From assembly GCA_946549155.1 (NCBI GenBank), contig CAMNQN010000043.1, forward strand, positions 1 to 18,136: DNA of 18,136 bases, given 5' to 3'. The notes under the pieces are model-generated. The model saw only the letters and a list, made by a program, of their open reading frames with translations, had not been told where the DNA came from and ran no database searches. This document shows positions 6,306-13,624 of the stretch, piece by piece; position 1 is the first letter of the stretch, and each line of letters begins with the position of its first letter. Both the position numbers and the translations under genes were made by a program. The stretch is from an uncultured Lachnospiraceae bacterium (GTDB lineage Bacteria > Bacillota > Clostridia > Lachnospirales > Lachnospiraceae).

Positions 6306-7280
6306 ATGTATAATTACAAGGAAATCGGACTGGTAAACACAAAGGAGATGTTTGAGAAGGCCTATCGGGAGGGATATACGGTTCCGGCATTTAATTTTAT
6401 TTCTATCGAGCAGATGAATGGAATCATGGATGCGGTGATCGAGAAAAAATCGCCGGTGATTTTGCTGGCATCCCCGAATCTGCATCGCCAGCTGGGGCAT
6501 GAGATGCTGATTCGTGTCGTACAGGCCGGGGTGGACAGGATTAAACATGAGGGATTGCATATTCCGGTGGCGCTCCATCTGGATCACGGTATGAGCTTTG
6601 AACACTGTGTGACGGCGATTGAAAATGGTTTTTCTTCGGTTATGATCGATGGAAGCGCACTTCCTTTTGAGGAAAATATCGCTTTGACGAAGAAGGTGGT
6701 GGAGTATGCCCATGCTCATGATGTGACTGTGGAAGCGGAGCTTGGTATTTTATCCGGCGCGGAGGAAGAAGGCGCCGCCGGTCATAGGGAGAGCATGTAT
6801 ACAGACCCTGTGATGGCAGAGGAGTTTATCCGCCGTTCCGGCTGTGACAGTCTGGCGATCTCCATCGGTACCTGCCATGGGTTGGTGAAGATGCCGCCAA
6901 ATCCGGATGGAACGCTGCCAGAGCTGCGGTATGATATTCTGGAGCATATTCAGAGGGAAATTCCGGGCTTTCCCATTGTACTGCACGGCGCGTCCAACAT
7001 TGCACCGGAGTTTGTGGAGATGATCAATCAGAATGGCGGGGATATCCGGCAGACCGCCGGGGTGCCGGAGGATCAAATCAGCCGGGCAGCCAGGATGGCG
7101 GTGTGTAAGGTAAATATCGCTACGGATGGTTGGATCTGTGCACTGGCTCATACCAGGAGAATCCTGGCGGAGAATCCGGGAGCCGTGGACAGTCGGGTGT
7201 TTACACTGAAGATTCGTCCGGAACTGAAGAAACTGTATCTGCATAAGATTGACGTGATGGGGTGTGAAGGCAAGGCCTGA
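6306..7280 (+). CDS. Class II ketose-bisphosphate aldolase (Fba/GatY/KbaY type)
   Basis: A zinc-dependent cytosolic aldolase that splits a ketohexose 1,6-bisphosphate into DHAP and glyceraldehyde 3-phosphate. At 324 residues it is somewhat longer than GatY. Motifs are PAFNF (27-31), HLDHG (91-95; catalytic Asp93, zinc ligand His94), VEAELG (142-147), GTCHG with His191, LHGAS with His227, and KVNIATD (268-274) for phosphate/DHAP binding. The insert between the His227 segment and KVNIATD is ordinary in length. AAAGGAGGAG precedes ATG 6306. It starts 28 nt after the PFK-like gene, strongly suggesting coupled bisphosphate formation and cleavage. Fructose-, tagatose- or allulose-bisphosphate specificity cannot be read from the sequence. 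Confidence 0.92.
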   Translation: MYNYKEIGLVNTKEMFEKAYREGYTVPAFNFISIEQMNGIMDAVIEKKSPVILLASPNLHRQLGHEMLIRVVQAGVDRIKHEGLHIPVALHLDHGMSFEHCVTAIENGFSSVMIDGSALPFEENIALTKKVVEYAHAHDVTVEAELGILSGAEEEGAAGHRESMYTDPVMAEEFIRRSGCDSLAISIGTCHGLVKMPPNPDGTLPELRYDILEHIQREIPGFPIVLHGASNIAPEFVEMINQNGGDIRQTAGVPEDQISRAARMAVCKVNIATDGWICALAHTRRILAENPGAVDSRVFTLKIRPELKKLYLHKIDVMGCEGKA

Positions 7281-7303
7281 CCGGAGAAAGGACGGACTGT
7301 TAT

Positions 7304-8200
7304 TTGGGAAAAATGTATTTGTGTGTGGAAATCGGCGGAACGAATCTGCGCTATGGAGTGGTGGAGGAGACGTTTCGCCTGCTGGAGTTTGACCTGCTTC
7401 CTTCGGCAGGGCTTTCGCAGGCGGAGGATAAGGGCGCATATTTAGAGATGCTGCTGGCTCCTTTGCTGGAAAAGTATGGGAAGAGCAGTTTTCGATGCCT
7501 GTCCCTGTCCCTGGCGTCCCTGATGGACCGGGAGCGCACGATCTGCTACAATTCCCCCAATATTAAGGGGTTTGACCATTTGCCGTTAAAGGCTGTTCTG
7601 GAGAAACGGATGGGACTGCCGGTAATTATGGAACGGGATGTGAATACTTCTCTGCTTTATGAGATGTGGAAGAATGATCTGAGCCGGGAGGGAATCGTGG
7701 TCGGTGTGTTTATCGGCACCGGTTTGGGAAATGCCATGTGTATCGATGGAAAGGTATACACGGGAAGTACAGGTTCCTCCTGTGAATTGGGGCATATTCC
7801 GGTTCCCGGTCTGGAGGAAAGCTGCGGCTGCGGAAAGAAGGGCTGCATTGAGCTGAAAGCTTGTGGAAAAGTGCTGGCCCGTATTGCTAAAGAGCGGTAC
7901 CGTTGCCCTGTACCGGAGATTTTTGTGCGGTATGGAGACCGGGAGGACGTGCGGGAGGTGGTGCAAATGTGTGCGCTGGCTACAGCCACGGAGGTGGCGA
8001 TTTTGGATCCTGCCTGTGTGATTTTGGGCGGAGGTGTAGCCAAGATGCAGGGATTTCCGCTGGAATATTTCAGAAATACCGTGGCGGAAAACCTGAGGAT
8101 TCCCAATCCGCGGGCGTCCTTAAAGATAATACCAGCCTCAGGCGATGCCCAGGCTGGTATTGTGGGAGCTGCTATTCATGCCGGCAATCAAAAGCTGTAG
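7304..8200 (+). CDS. ROK-family sugar kinase, allose-kinase-like
   Basis: An ATP-dependent hexose kinase of about 298 residues. Visible elements are the phosphate loop VEIGGTNLRYG, ERDVN with the catalytic Asp, FIGTGLGNA, ELGHIPV followed by the ROK zinc signature CGCGKKGCIE, and DPACVILGGGV. From memory, segments such as NSPNIKG, RDVN and GHIP, and the LFVR/ILGGGV end, resemble D-allose kinase AlsK more than glucokinase; that is a judgement by eye. It has no HTH, unlike the ROK protein at 8203. The start is uncertain: TTG 7304 has AAAGGA about 11 nt upstream, whereas ATG 7313 lies about 20 nt from it. It is the third gene of the operon, 23 nt after the aldolase. The stop is 2 nt from the convergent ROK repressor. 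Confidence 0.88.
   Translation: MGKMYLCVEIGGTNLRYGVVEETFRLLEFDLLPSAGLSQAEDKGAYLEMLLAPLLEKYGKSSFRCLSLSLASLMDRERTICYNSPNIKGFDHLPLKAVLEKRMGLPVIMERDVNTSLLYEMWKNDLSREGIVVGVFIGTGLGNAMCIDGKVYTGSTGSSCELGHIPVPGLEESCGCGKKGCIELKACGKVLARIAKERYRCPVPEIFVRYGDREDVREVVQMCALATATEVAILDPACVILGGGVAKMQGFPLEYFRNTVAENLRIPNPRASLKIIPASGDAQAGIVGAAIHAGNQKL
8128..8161. repeat. Perfect 11-bp inverted repeat inside the ROK kinase coding end
   Basis: AATACCAGCCT (8128-8138) is perfectly inverted as AGGCTGGTATT (8151-8161). The loop itself can add GGC/GCC pairs around GAT. It lies about 40 nt before the kinase stop and just beyond the convergent repressor stop. On the minus strand it is followed by ATCTTT, so it could act as a weak terminator for the repressor gene. 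Confidence 0.6.
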
Positions 8201-8202
8201 GG

Positions 8203-9402
8203 TTAGACCGGCGGGAAATATCGTCCTGTATTTGCAAAAATTTCGGCAATGGCTACGATAGCCGCGCCGTGTACCATGGAGTCCCGGCCGGTAAGGCTTA
8301 AGGAAATTTTTGTACCCTTGTAAATTTCCGGCAGCAGGTGCTCTTTTACGTTTTCCGTGATCCGTGTGAGCATGAGCTTGGGTGCAATATGGGACATTTC
8401 ATCTCCCAGCACCACGATGGAAGGGTTAAAGCTGTTGATAATGTTGACCACGCCGATGGAAAGAATATCACAGGTTTTCAAAAATTCTTCTTTCACTGTC
8501 TCGTTTCCGGATTTCATCAGGAGGACGATATCGGAGAAGGATAAAGGTTCTTTTGGTTTTAATGCTTCATTGACCATGGTGGAAAAGGCGATGGAGGAGC
8601 AATAATTTTCCAGGCAGCCCCGGTTTCCGCAGGCACAGGGGGGGCCATTGAAATTTACGCAGGTATGGCCAATCTCCCCGGCGATACCTTCCGTACCCCT
8701 GAGAATCTCGCCGTTATTGATAATGCCTGCGCCTACGCCCTGCCCGATGGCGATGTAAACCAGCATCTGGTTTTGCAGATTCTCACTGCTGTTCCAGTAT
8801 TGGGCCAAAGCGGCGGCGTTGGCGTCCTGCTCTATAAACACAGGAAGGCGAAAATGTTCCTCAAACAGTTCCTTTACCGGAATTTTGTTCCATCCCAGGA
8901 CACCGGTCATGATCTCGATGCGCCCGGTTTTTGTGCTGTAGGGACCGGGGAGTGCCACGCCAACTGCGATAATCCGGCGCTTCTCACATTGAGCGATCAG
9001 TCGGTTGCCGTCCCGGATAATTTTTTCTATGGTATTTGCCGGAGCCTGCTGGGGGGGAATAGATCTCCGGTTGACGATAACGGAGTTGCCGGACAGGTCG
9101 AAGATGCCTACGGAATAGTTTTTCCGGGCAATACGCACCGCCAGTACACCGAAATCTTCGTTGTTAATGGAGACGCCGATGGAACGTCGTCCCCGGTCTC
9201 CAGTGAGAAAGCCTACCTCCTTTACCAGACCGCAGTTGATAAAGTCATTCATCATATTGGTGATGGTAGCCTGTTTTAGCTGGGAAAGCTTAGCCAGCTG
9301 AGCTCTGGAACAGACGCCTTCTTTGCACAAAAGCTTTAGAACCAGGCTTCGGTTTATACTTTGAATTTTTTCTTGATTGTAGCCGACAAAAGGGTTAAAC
9401 AT
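8203..9402 (-). CDS. ROK-family transcriptional repressor (NagC/XylR type)
   Basis: A 399-residue sugar-responsive repressor. The N-terminal winged HTH covers about residues 14-60 (RSLVLKLLCKEG, then SRAQLAKLSQLKQATITNMM). The ROK sensor domain follows, with VALPGPYS, IEQDANAAALAQYW, AIGQGVGAGI, GEIGHT and the zinc signature CACGNRGCLE. Its ATP-site features look degenerate, as in repressors. The frame is open from 9561, but GGAGG sits 5 nt before ATG 9402, and the FNPFVGYNQEKIQ start matches the usual family length. It is divergent from the sugar ABC operon across a 449-nt control region and is the likely regulator of that operon and of itself. The inducer is presumably the imported sugar. 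Confidence 0.92.
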   Translation of the reverse strand: MFNPFVGYNQEKIQSINRSLVLKLLCKEGVCSRAQLAKLSQLKQATITNMMNDFINCGLVKEVGFLTGDRGRRSIGVSINNEDFGVLAVRIARKNYSVGIFDLSGNSVIVNRRSIPPQQAPANTIEKIIRDGNRLIAQCEKRRIIAVGVALPGPYSTKTGRIEIMTGVLGWNKIPVKELFEEHFRLPVFIEQDANAAALAQYWNSSENLQNQMLVYIAIGQGVGAGIINNGEILRGTEGIAGEIGHTCVNFNGPPCACGNRGCLENYCSSIAFSTMVNEALKPKEPLSFSDIVLLMKSGNETVKEEFLKTCDILSIGVVNIINSFNPSIVVLGDEMSHIAPKLMLTRITENVKEHLLPEIYKGTKISLSLTGRDSMVHGAAIVAIAEIFANTGRYFPPV

Positions 9403-9532
9403 GAAAGCCTCCGTGAGCATAAAAAACAAAGGGCGTAAGGCCGGGAGTTTCGCTTGAACGAAAACCGCAGATGTACTGCCCTTGTATATCGATGCCGTTT
9501 CTTTAAATAAAATTAAGATAGAGTATGATAAT

Positions 9533-9561
9533 ATCTTATTCATTGGGCGGACAAAAGTCAA
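9533..9561 (-). promoter_or_regulatory. Probable promoter of the ROK repressor gene
   Basis: On the minus strand, TTGACT (9561-9556), a 17-nt spacer and TAAGAT (9538-9533). The 5' leader would be about 130 nt. It includes AATAAAATTAA at 9506-9516, resembling AATAAATTAA at 9735-9744 near the other promoter, a possible shared operator half. Confidence 0.4.
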
Positions 9562-9695
9562 TATTTGTTTTGGGAATGACGGGTAAAATGCTAAGGGTAA
9601 TTCGGGAATAGAAACAAAAGTTGTGCAATACAGACAAAAATGTCATGGAGAAATTAGCAATAAAAACAAATATAATAGCAAAATTCAAGTTCTAA

Positions 9696-9723
9696 TTGAC
9701 TTTTTCCCAACGAGTGGTATAAT
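9696..9723 (+). promoter_or_regulatory. Promoter of the sugar ABC transporter operon
   Basis: TTGACT (9696-9701), a 16-nt spacer and a perfect TATAAT (9718-9723) preceded by TGG, i.e. an extended -10. The leader to the binding-protein start is about 120 nt. The -35 context ATTGACTTTT is identical to that of the divergent repressor promoter. Confidence 0.75.
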
Positions 9724-9734
9724 GAGACTTAACC

Positions 9735-9771
9735 AATAAATTAAACGGATTAATGAATAAATCGGATTAAT
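9735..9771 (+). promoter_or_regulatory. Candidate ROK operator: direct repeats downstream of the promoter
   Basis: CGGATTAAT is repeated at 9746-9754 and 9763-9771, with starts 17 bp apart, preceded by AATAAATTAA at 9735-9744. The AT-rich TTAAT/AATAA half-sites and position right after the -10 fit a ROK repressor blocking transcription. The remainder of the 9403-9851 spacer is A-rich; I see no gene and no convincing catabolite (cre) site in it. Confidence 0.5.
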
Positions 9772-9851
9772 AAAAACGGCGTGGCAGGATTAAGAACCGC
9801 TGACCGGAACCCGATTAGAATGGTCCGTACCTATGAAAAGGAGAAGTGACT

Positions 9852-10931
9852 ATGAAAAAGAAAATTGTTGCAACACTGATGGCAGCAGCTATGATGGCAA
9901 CGACTCTGGTATCCACTGCTTTTGCGGAAGGTACTATTGCGGTTCCGGAGGGAGTGGATCCTTCTGAGTATCACCTGGCAATCTGCATCCATTCTATGGA
10001 TAATGAATATTGGGCACAGGAAGCAGCAGGCGCACAGCTGGCGGCGGCCGCATATGGCGTAGAGAGTGAAATCCTTACCTGCGACAGTGATGATAACAAG
10101 CAGCTTCAGGGAATCAAAGACTTCATCGCGCAGTACGGTGACAAGGCTCTCTTTGTAGTAGACCCCTCCTCCACAGCCAATACGGTGAATATTGCAGAGG
10201 TTTGTGAAGATGCAGGTGTTTATGTAACGATTTTGGCACATAGAGCAGAGGGACTGTATCCTGCAGATTATCCTCATTTCGTAGCCAGCCTGATGCTGGA
10301 TGATATGGCCATTGGTAAAGCTACCGCTACCGCACTGTTCGAGTCCATCGGCGGCGAAGGTCAGGTAGTTGAGCTGCAGGGCCTGCTGGGAGACGACTCC
10401 GCGACCAACAGACATGCCGCATTCGAGGCAGCTTTAGCGGATTATCCGGACATTGAGGTAGTTGACTCTCAGACTGCAAGCTGGAGCCAGTCTGACGCTA
10501 TGACCCTGGCTGAGAACTGGATTGTAAATTATCCGGATCTGAAGGGTGTGTTCTCCGCGAATGATACGATGGCTCTTGGCGCTGTGGAAGCTTTGAAGAA
10601 TGCCGGCAAGAATGGTGAGATCAAGGTCAGTGGATGCGACGGCATTGAGGCTGCTCTGAATTCCGTAAAGGACGGAGATATGGTAATCACCAATGCGAAC
10701 GACGGATACTGCATCGCCGGTTATGGCGCAGCTTACTCCATCCAGGCTGCTCTGGGTATGCTGGATGTGGAAGCAATGGACGCTGCGGATCGTATGATCT
10801 TCTGTAAGACCACCCTGGTGGATGCGGAGAATGCGGATGATATCATTGCAAAATTCATTGAGACCGGAGACCCGGGATATGATTATTCTGATCTGAGCGC
10901 TTGCTTCAGTGCTTACCAGGAAGCGGAATAA
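9852..10931 (+). CDS. Sugar-binding protein of a CUT2-type ABC importer, secreted
   Basis: An extracellular receptor of 359 residues, of the RbsB/AlsB-like periplasmic-binding-protein type 1 fold (Peripla_BP_4). A Sec signal peptide covers 1-25 (MKKK, hydrophobic core, cleavage after STAFA). There is no lipobox Cys, which is unusual for a Gram-positive binding protein. Core segments LAICIHSMDNEYW, FVVDPSS, GVFSANDTMALGAVEAL and VSGCDG are typical of ribose/allose/galactose binders. AAGGAG lies 8 nt before ATG 9852; the upstream in-frame GTG is too close to that site. It is the first gene of the transport operon. A terminator directly after it should give it excess expression over the membrane genes. 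Confidence 0.92.
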   Translation: MKKKIVATLMAAAMMATTLVSTAFAEGTIAVPEGVDPSEYHLAICIHSMDNEYWAQEAAGAQLAAAAYGVESEILTCDSDDNKQLQGIKDFIAQYGDKALFVVDPSSTANTVNIAEVCEDAGVYVTILAHRAEGLYPADYPHFVASLMLDDMAIGKATATALFESIGGEGQVVELQGLLGDDSATNRHAAFEAALADYPDIEVVDSQTASWSQSDAMTLAENWIVNYPDLKGVFSANDTMALGAVEALKNAGKNGEIKVSGCDGIEAALNSVKDGDMVITNANDGYCIAGYGAAYSIQAALGMLDVEAMDAADRMIFCKTTLVDAENADDIIAKFIETGDPGYDYSDLSACFSAYQEAE

Positions 10932-10974
10932 GATCTGGTAACTGAGAACGAATCGTTATGCTTATATAGCTGGA

Positions 10975-11005
10975 GGGCTGCCTGCATACTGCGGCAGCCC
11001 TTTTT
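10975..11005 (+). terminator. Intra-operon intrinsic terminator/attenuator
   Basis: GGGCTGCC (10975-10982) pairs perfectly with GGCAGCCC (10993-11000) across a 10-nt loop and is followed at once by TTTTT. It separates the binding-protein gene from the permease genes, a common arrangement that raises receptor mRNA over transporter mRNA. Confidence 0.85.
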
Positions 11006-11013
11006 AAAAGATA

Positions 11014-11028
11014 AACGGTACTACCGTT
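11014..11028. repeat. Perfect 15-nt palindrome before permease 1
   Basis: AACGGTA-C-TACCGTT is a perfect inverted repeat between the terminator and permease 1. The spacing is too tight for a stable RNA hairpin loop, so a protein-binding site is more likely than an RNA structure. The cognate protein is unknown. Confidence 0.45.
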
Positions 11029-11055
11029 ATGACAAAGAATACGCGAGGATATAAG

Positions 11056-12081
11056 ATGAAGAATAAGTGGAGTGAAATGCTGGATACACTTTCCGTGGAC
11101 CAGCAGTTCGTTGTGAAAGCAGAAAATGATGCCAAAATGGATAAGGTGAGACGTTTCGCACCGTTGATCCTTCTGGTTGTCATGACGGCAATCGGCGCAG
11201 TTTCCCAGAAAAACTTCTTTTCCTGGGCAAATATTGTAAATATTATGTACCAGATGTCCATTCCTCTGGTAATTTCTGTGGGCCTCAGCTTTGTGCTTCT
11301 GCTGGGAAGTATTGATCTTTCCATTGAGGGCATGATGGGATTTGCGGGGTCCTTTGTTGCGTTTCTGGTAGCCAATAAATCGAACGGAAACAATTTTGGT
11401 ATTCTGGGGGTTTTACTGGTGGTATTAATCGGAGCAGCGGTGGGAGCAGTTACCGGTATTCTGCATACGAAGGCCAGAATTGCCAGCTTTATTGTTACTT
11501 ACGCAGTGGGATCGATCATGGCAGGCATTGCGGTGCTGGTCTACCGGGGCACACCGATTCAGGTGACGGACCAGATGTTTGTCGCAATTTCTCAGGGAAA
11601 GCTGTTTGGCATTCCTTATATTACGCTGATCGCGTTTGCCGTATTTCTGGTGGGTGCAGTAATAATGAATTATACGGCCTTTGGACGGGCGGTGTTCGCC
11701 ATCGGTGATAATGAGACGGCGGCAGCCTCTGCAGGGATTAATATTGCGAGAGCGAAGATCAAGGTATATGCTCTGTGCGGCTGTACTGCGGCTATTGCGG
11801 GTGTTCTTCAGTGTATGCGCTTAAAGCTGGGGCAGTCTTCTCTGGGGACGAATCAGATGTTTCCGGTGGTAACGGCCATTGTATTAGGCGGCGGTTCTGT
11901 CAGCGGAGGCAAAGGCGGTTCTTTGCAGTCCTTTGTGGGTGTGCTGATCTACGCGGAGCTGGCTAACTGGCTGACATTGATGGGTGTGGATACAAACATG
12001 AAGAAAGTAATTCAGGGCGTTATCATTATTATTGCGGTGGCTCTGACTGTGACCCACGACCGTAAGACGGTTGCGAAGTAG
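11056..12081 (+). CDS. Sugar ABC transporter permease 1 (RbsC/AraH-like)
   Basis: A 341-residue inner-membrane permease of the CUT2 family with about eight to ten hydrophobic segments. Typical elements are VISVGLSFVLLLGSIDLSIE, ARIASFIVTYAVGSI, GRAVFAIGDNETAAASAGI as the ATPase-coupling loop, and IVLGGGSVSGGKG. An extra N-terminal cytoplasmic stretch of about 35 residues precedes the first helix. The frame is open from ATG 11029, but GAGGA lies 6 nt before ATG 11056 and nothing comparable precedes the first ATG. It is different in sequence from permease 2, so the channel is probably a heterodimer. Its stop overlaps the ribosome binding site of the ATPase gene. Confidence 0.92.
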   Translation: MKNKWSEMLDTLSVDQQFVVKAENDAKMDKVRRFAPLILLVVMTAIGAVSQKNFFSWANIVNIMYQMSIPLVISVGLSFVLLLGSIDLSIEGMMGFAGSFVAFLVANKSNGNNFGILGVLLVVLIGAAVGAVTGILHTKARIASFIVTYAVGSIMAGIAVLVYRGTPIQVTDQMFVAISQGKLFGIPYITLIAFAVFLVGAVIMNYTAFGRAVFAIGDNETAAASAGINIARAKIKVYALCGCTAAIAGVLQCMRLKLGQSSLGTNQMFPVVTAIVLGGGSVSGGKGGSLQSFVGVLIYAELANWLTLMGVDTNMKKVIQGVIIIIAVALTVTHDRKTVAK

Positions 12082-12091
12082 GAGGATGGAT

Positions 12092-13612
12092 ATGGCGGAC
12101 ATTTTATTTGAAACAAAGGGCGTTGGAAAAATATATGGAACCAATACGGTCCTCCACGACATTGATATGAAGATTCACAGCGGCGAGGTAATTGGGCTGA
12201 TCGGTGAAAACGGTGCAGGTAAATCTACACTGATGAAATTGATTTCCGGCGTGGAAGCTCCCTCCATGGGGGAAATGTTTTATATGGGAAAGCCCTATAA
12301 GGCTACTTCCATCATTAATGCCAATCAGCAGGGCATCGGAATGGTATTCCAGGAACAGTCTCTGGTTGCGAATCTGACTATCGCACAAAATATTTATCTG
12401 GGCCGGGAGAAAAAATATTCCAGCGCCGGAATTGTGAACTGGGGAAGAATGAACCGGGATGCCAGGACTGCGCTGGAACGAATGGATCTGGATGTGGATC
12501 CGGGCAAAAAGGTGCGGGATATTGATATGGCCACCCGGGAGATGGTGGAGATTGCCAAGGTACTGGATGTGGTGACGGAGGCCGCCGAGGGGCGTGCAAT
12601 CATTTTGCTGGATGAGCCTACCACAGTATTCTCTGATGATGAAATCCAGGAGATGTATAAGCAAATCCGCAAGATGAAGGCGGCAGGTAATGGCATCGTT
12701 TTTATTTCCCATCATTTGGATGAAATTCTGGAGATTACGGATACCATCTATGTATTTAAGGACGGAGAGGAGACGGCAGTGTTTCCAACGAAGGAAGCGG
12801 ACATGAACGTGCTTTACGAGAAGATGGTGGGACGTTCCACCACGGGAGAGTTTTACGTGGAGGCAAAACAGACGGTTCCGGAAAAGGATGTGGTGCTAAA
12901 GGTGCAGGATCTGAGCCTCTTCGGAGCTTTTAACCATGTCAGCTTTGAACTTCACAAGGGTGAGGTACTGGCGCTGGCCGGTCTGGACGGTTCCGGAAAT
13001 GAGGATGTCTGCAATGTGCTGGTGGGACAGGAAGCGCCTACGGCGGGGAAGATTCTGATGAATGGCAAGGAGGTTCGGTTCGCCAACTCCTACCAGGCCA
13101 GAAAAAATGGTATTTTGTCTGTTCCGAAGGACCGCCGGGATGAGGGTATGGTTAGTATTTTGTCTATTGAGGACAATATCACTATTTCCAGCTGGAATCA
13201 TTTGAAGCAGGGGCCTTTGCTGTCATCGAAAAAGCTGAAGGCTGCGGCGGAAAAGTGGATAAAAGAAGCCAGAATCAAATGTCCGGGATTGAAGGCCCGT
13301 ATTTCCCAGTTGTCCGGTGGTAATGCTCAGAAGGTGATTTTTGCCCGGGCGCTGGAAAGCGGATGCCAGGTATTGATCCTGAACCATCCTACCAGAGGTG
13401 TGGATATCGGCGCGAAGCAGGAGATATACCGTCTGATCAGAGAGATGACAGAGCAGGGCCATGCCATTATTGTTCTGGGTGATACGCTGGATGAATGCCT
13501 GGGATTAGCCAGCAAAGTGATTGTATTCCGGGACGGTATGGTCAGCGGTTCCTTTGATTGCCCTGTGGATGGGAAACCGTCTCAGCAGGAAGTCGTTCAT
13601 TTCATGATGTAG
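12092..13612 (+). CDS. Sugar ABC transporter ATPase with two fused domains (RbsA-like), asymmetric
   Basis: A 506-residue CUT2-type ATPase driving sugar import. Domain 1 has an intact Walker A (GENGAGKST, 38-46), Q-loop, Walker B with catalytic Glu (LLDEPT, 172-177) and H-loop (SHH, 206-208), but its signature motif is degenerate (IDMATREMVEIAK where LSxxQQQMVEIAK is usual). Domain 2 has a non-functional-looking Walker A (GLDGSGNED, 297-305) and a Walker B ending LNHPTRG (430-436) instead of LDEPTRG, yet keeps a clean LSGGN signature (407-411). Only one composite ATP site, domain 1 Walker with domain 2 signature, should be active. GGAGG lies 6 nt before ATG 12092; upstream TTG and ATG codons are too close. 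It sits between the two permease genes. Confidence 0.93.
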   Translation: MADILFETKGVGKIYGTNTVLHDIDMKIHSGEVIGLIGENGAGKSTLMKLISGVEAPSMGEMFYMGKPYKATSIINANQQGIGMVFQEQSLVANLTIAQNIYLGREKKYSSAGIVNWGRMNRDARTALERMDLDVDPGKKVRDIDMATREMVEIAKVLDVVTEAAEGRAIILLDEPTTVFSDDEIQEMYKQIRKMKAAGNGIVFISHHLDEILEITDTIYVFKDGEETAVFPTKEADMNVLYEKMVGRSTTGEFYVEAKQTVPEKDVVLKVQDLSLFGAFNHVSFELHKGEVLALAGLDGSGNEDVCNVLVGQEAPTAGKILMNGKEVRFANSYQARKNGILSVPKDRRDEGMVSILSIEDNITISSWNHLKQGPLLSSKKLKAAAEKWIKEARIKCPGLKARISQLSGGNAQKVIFARALESGCQVLILNHPTRGVDIGAKQEIYRLIREMTEQGHAIIVLGDTLDECLGLASKVIVFRDGMVSGSFDCPVDGKPSQQEVVHFMM

Positions 13613-13624
13613 GAGGTTGAAACT

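Noticed and set aside
8665..9279. Plus-strand open frame opposite the ROK repressor
   Set aside because: Shadow of a gene with complete HTH and zinc-signature motifs on the other strand.
1396..10954. 13-nt identity CTGAGAACGAATC at 1396 and 10942
   Set aside because: One or two 13-mers in common are expected by chance in a window this size; no flanking similarity.
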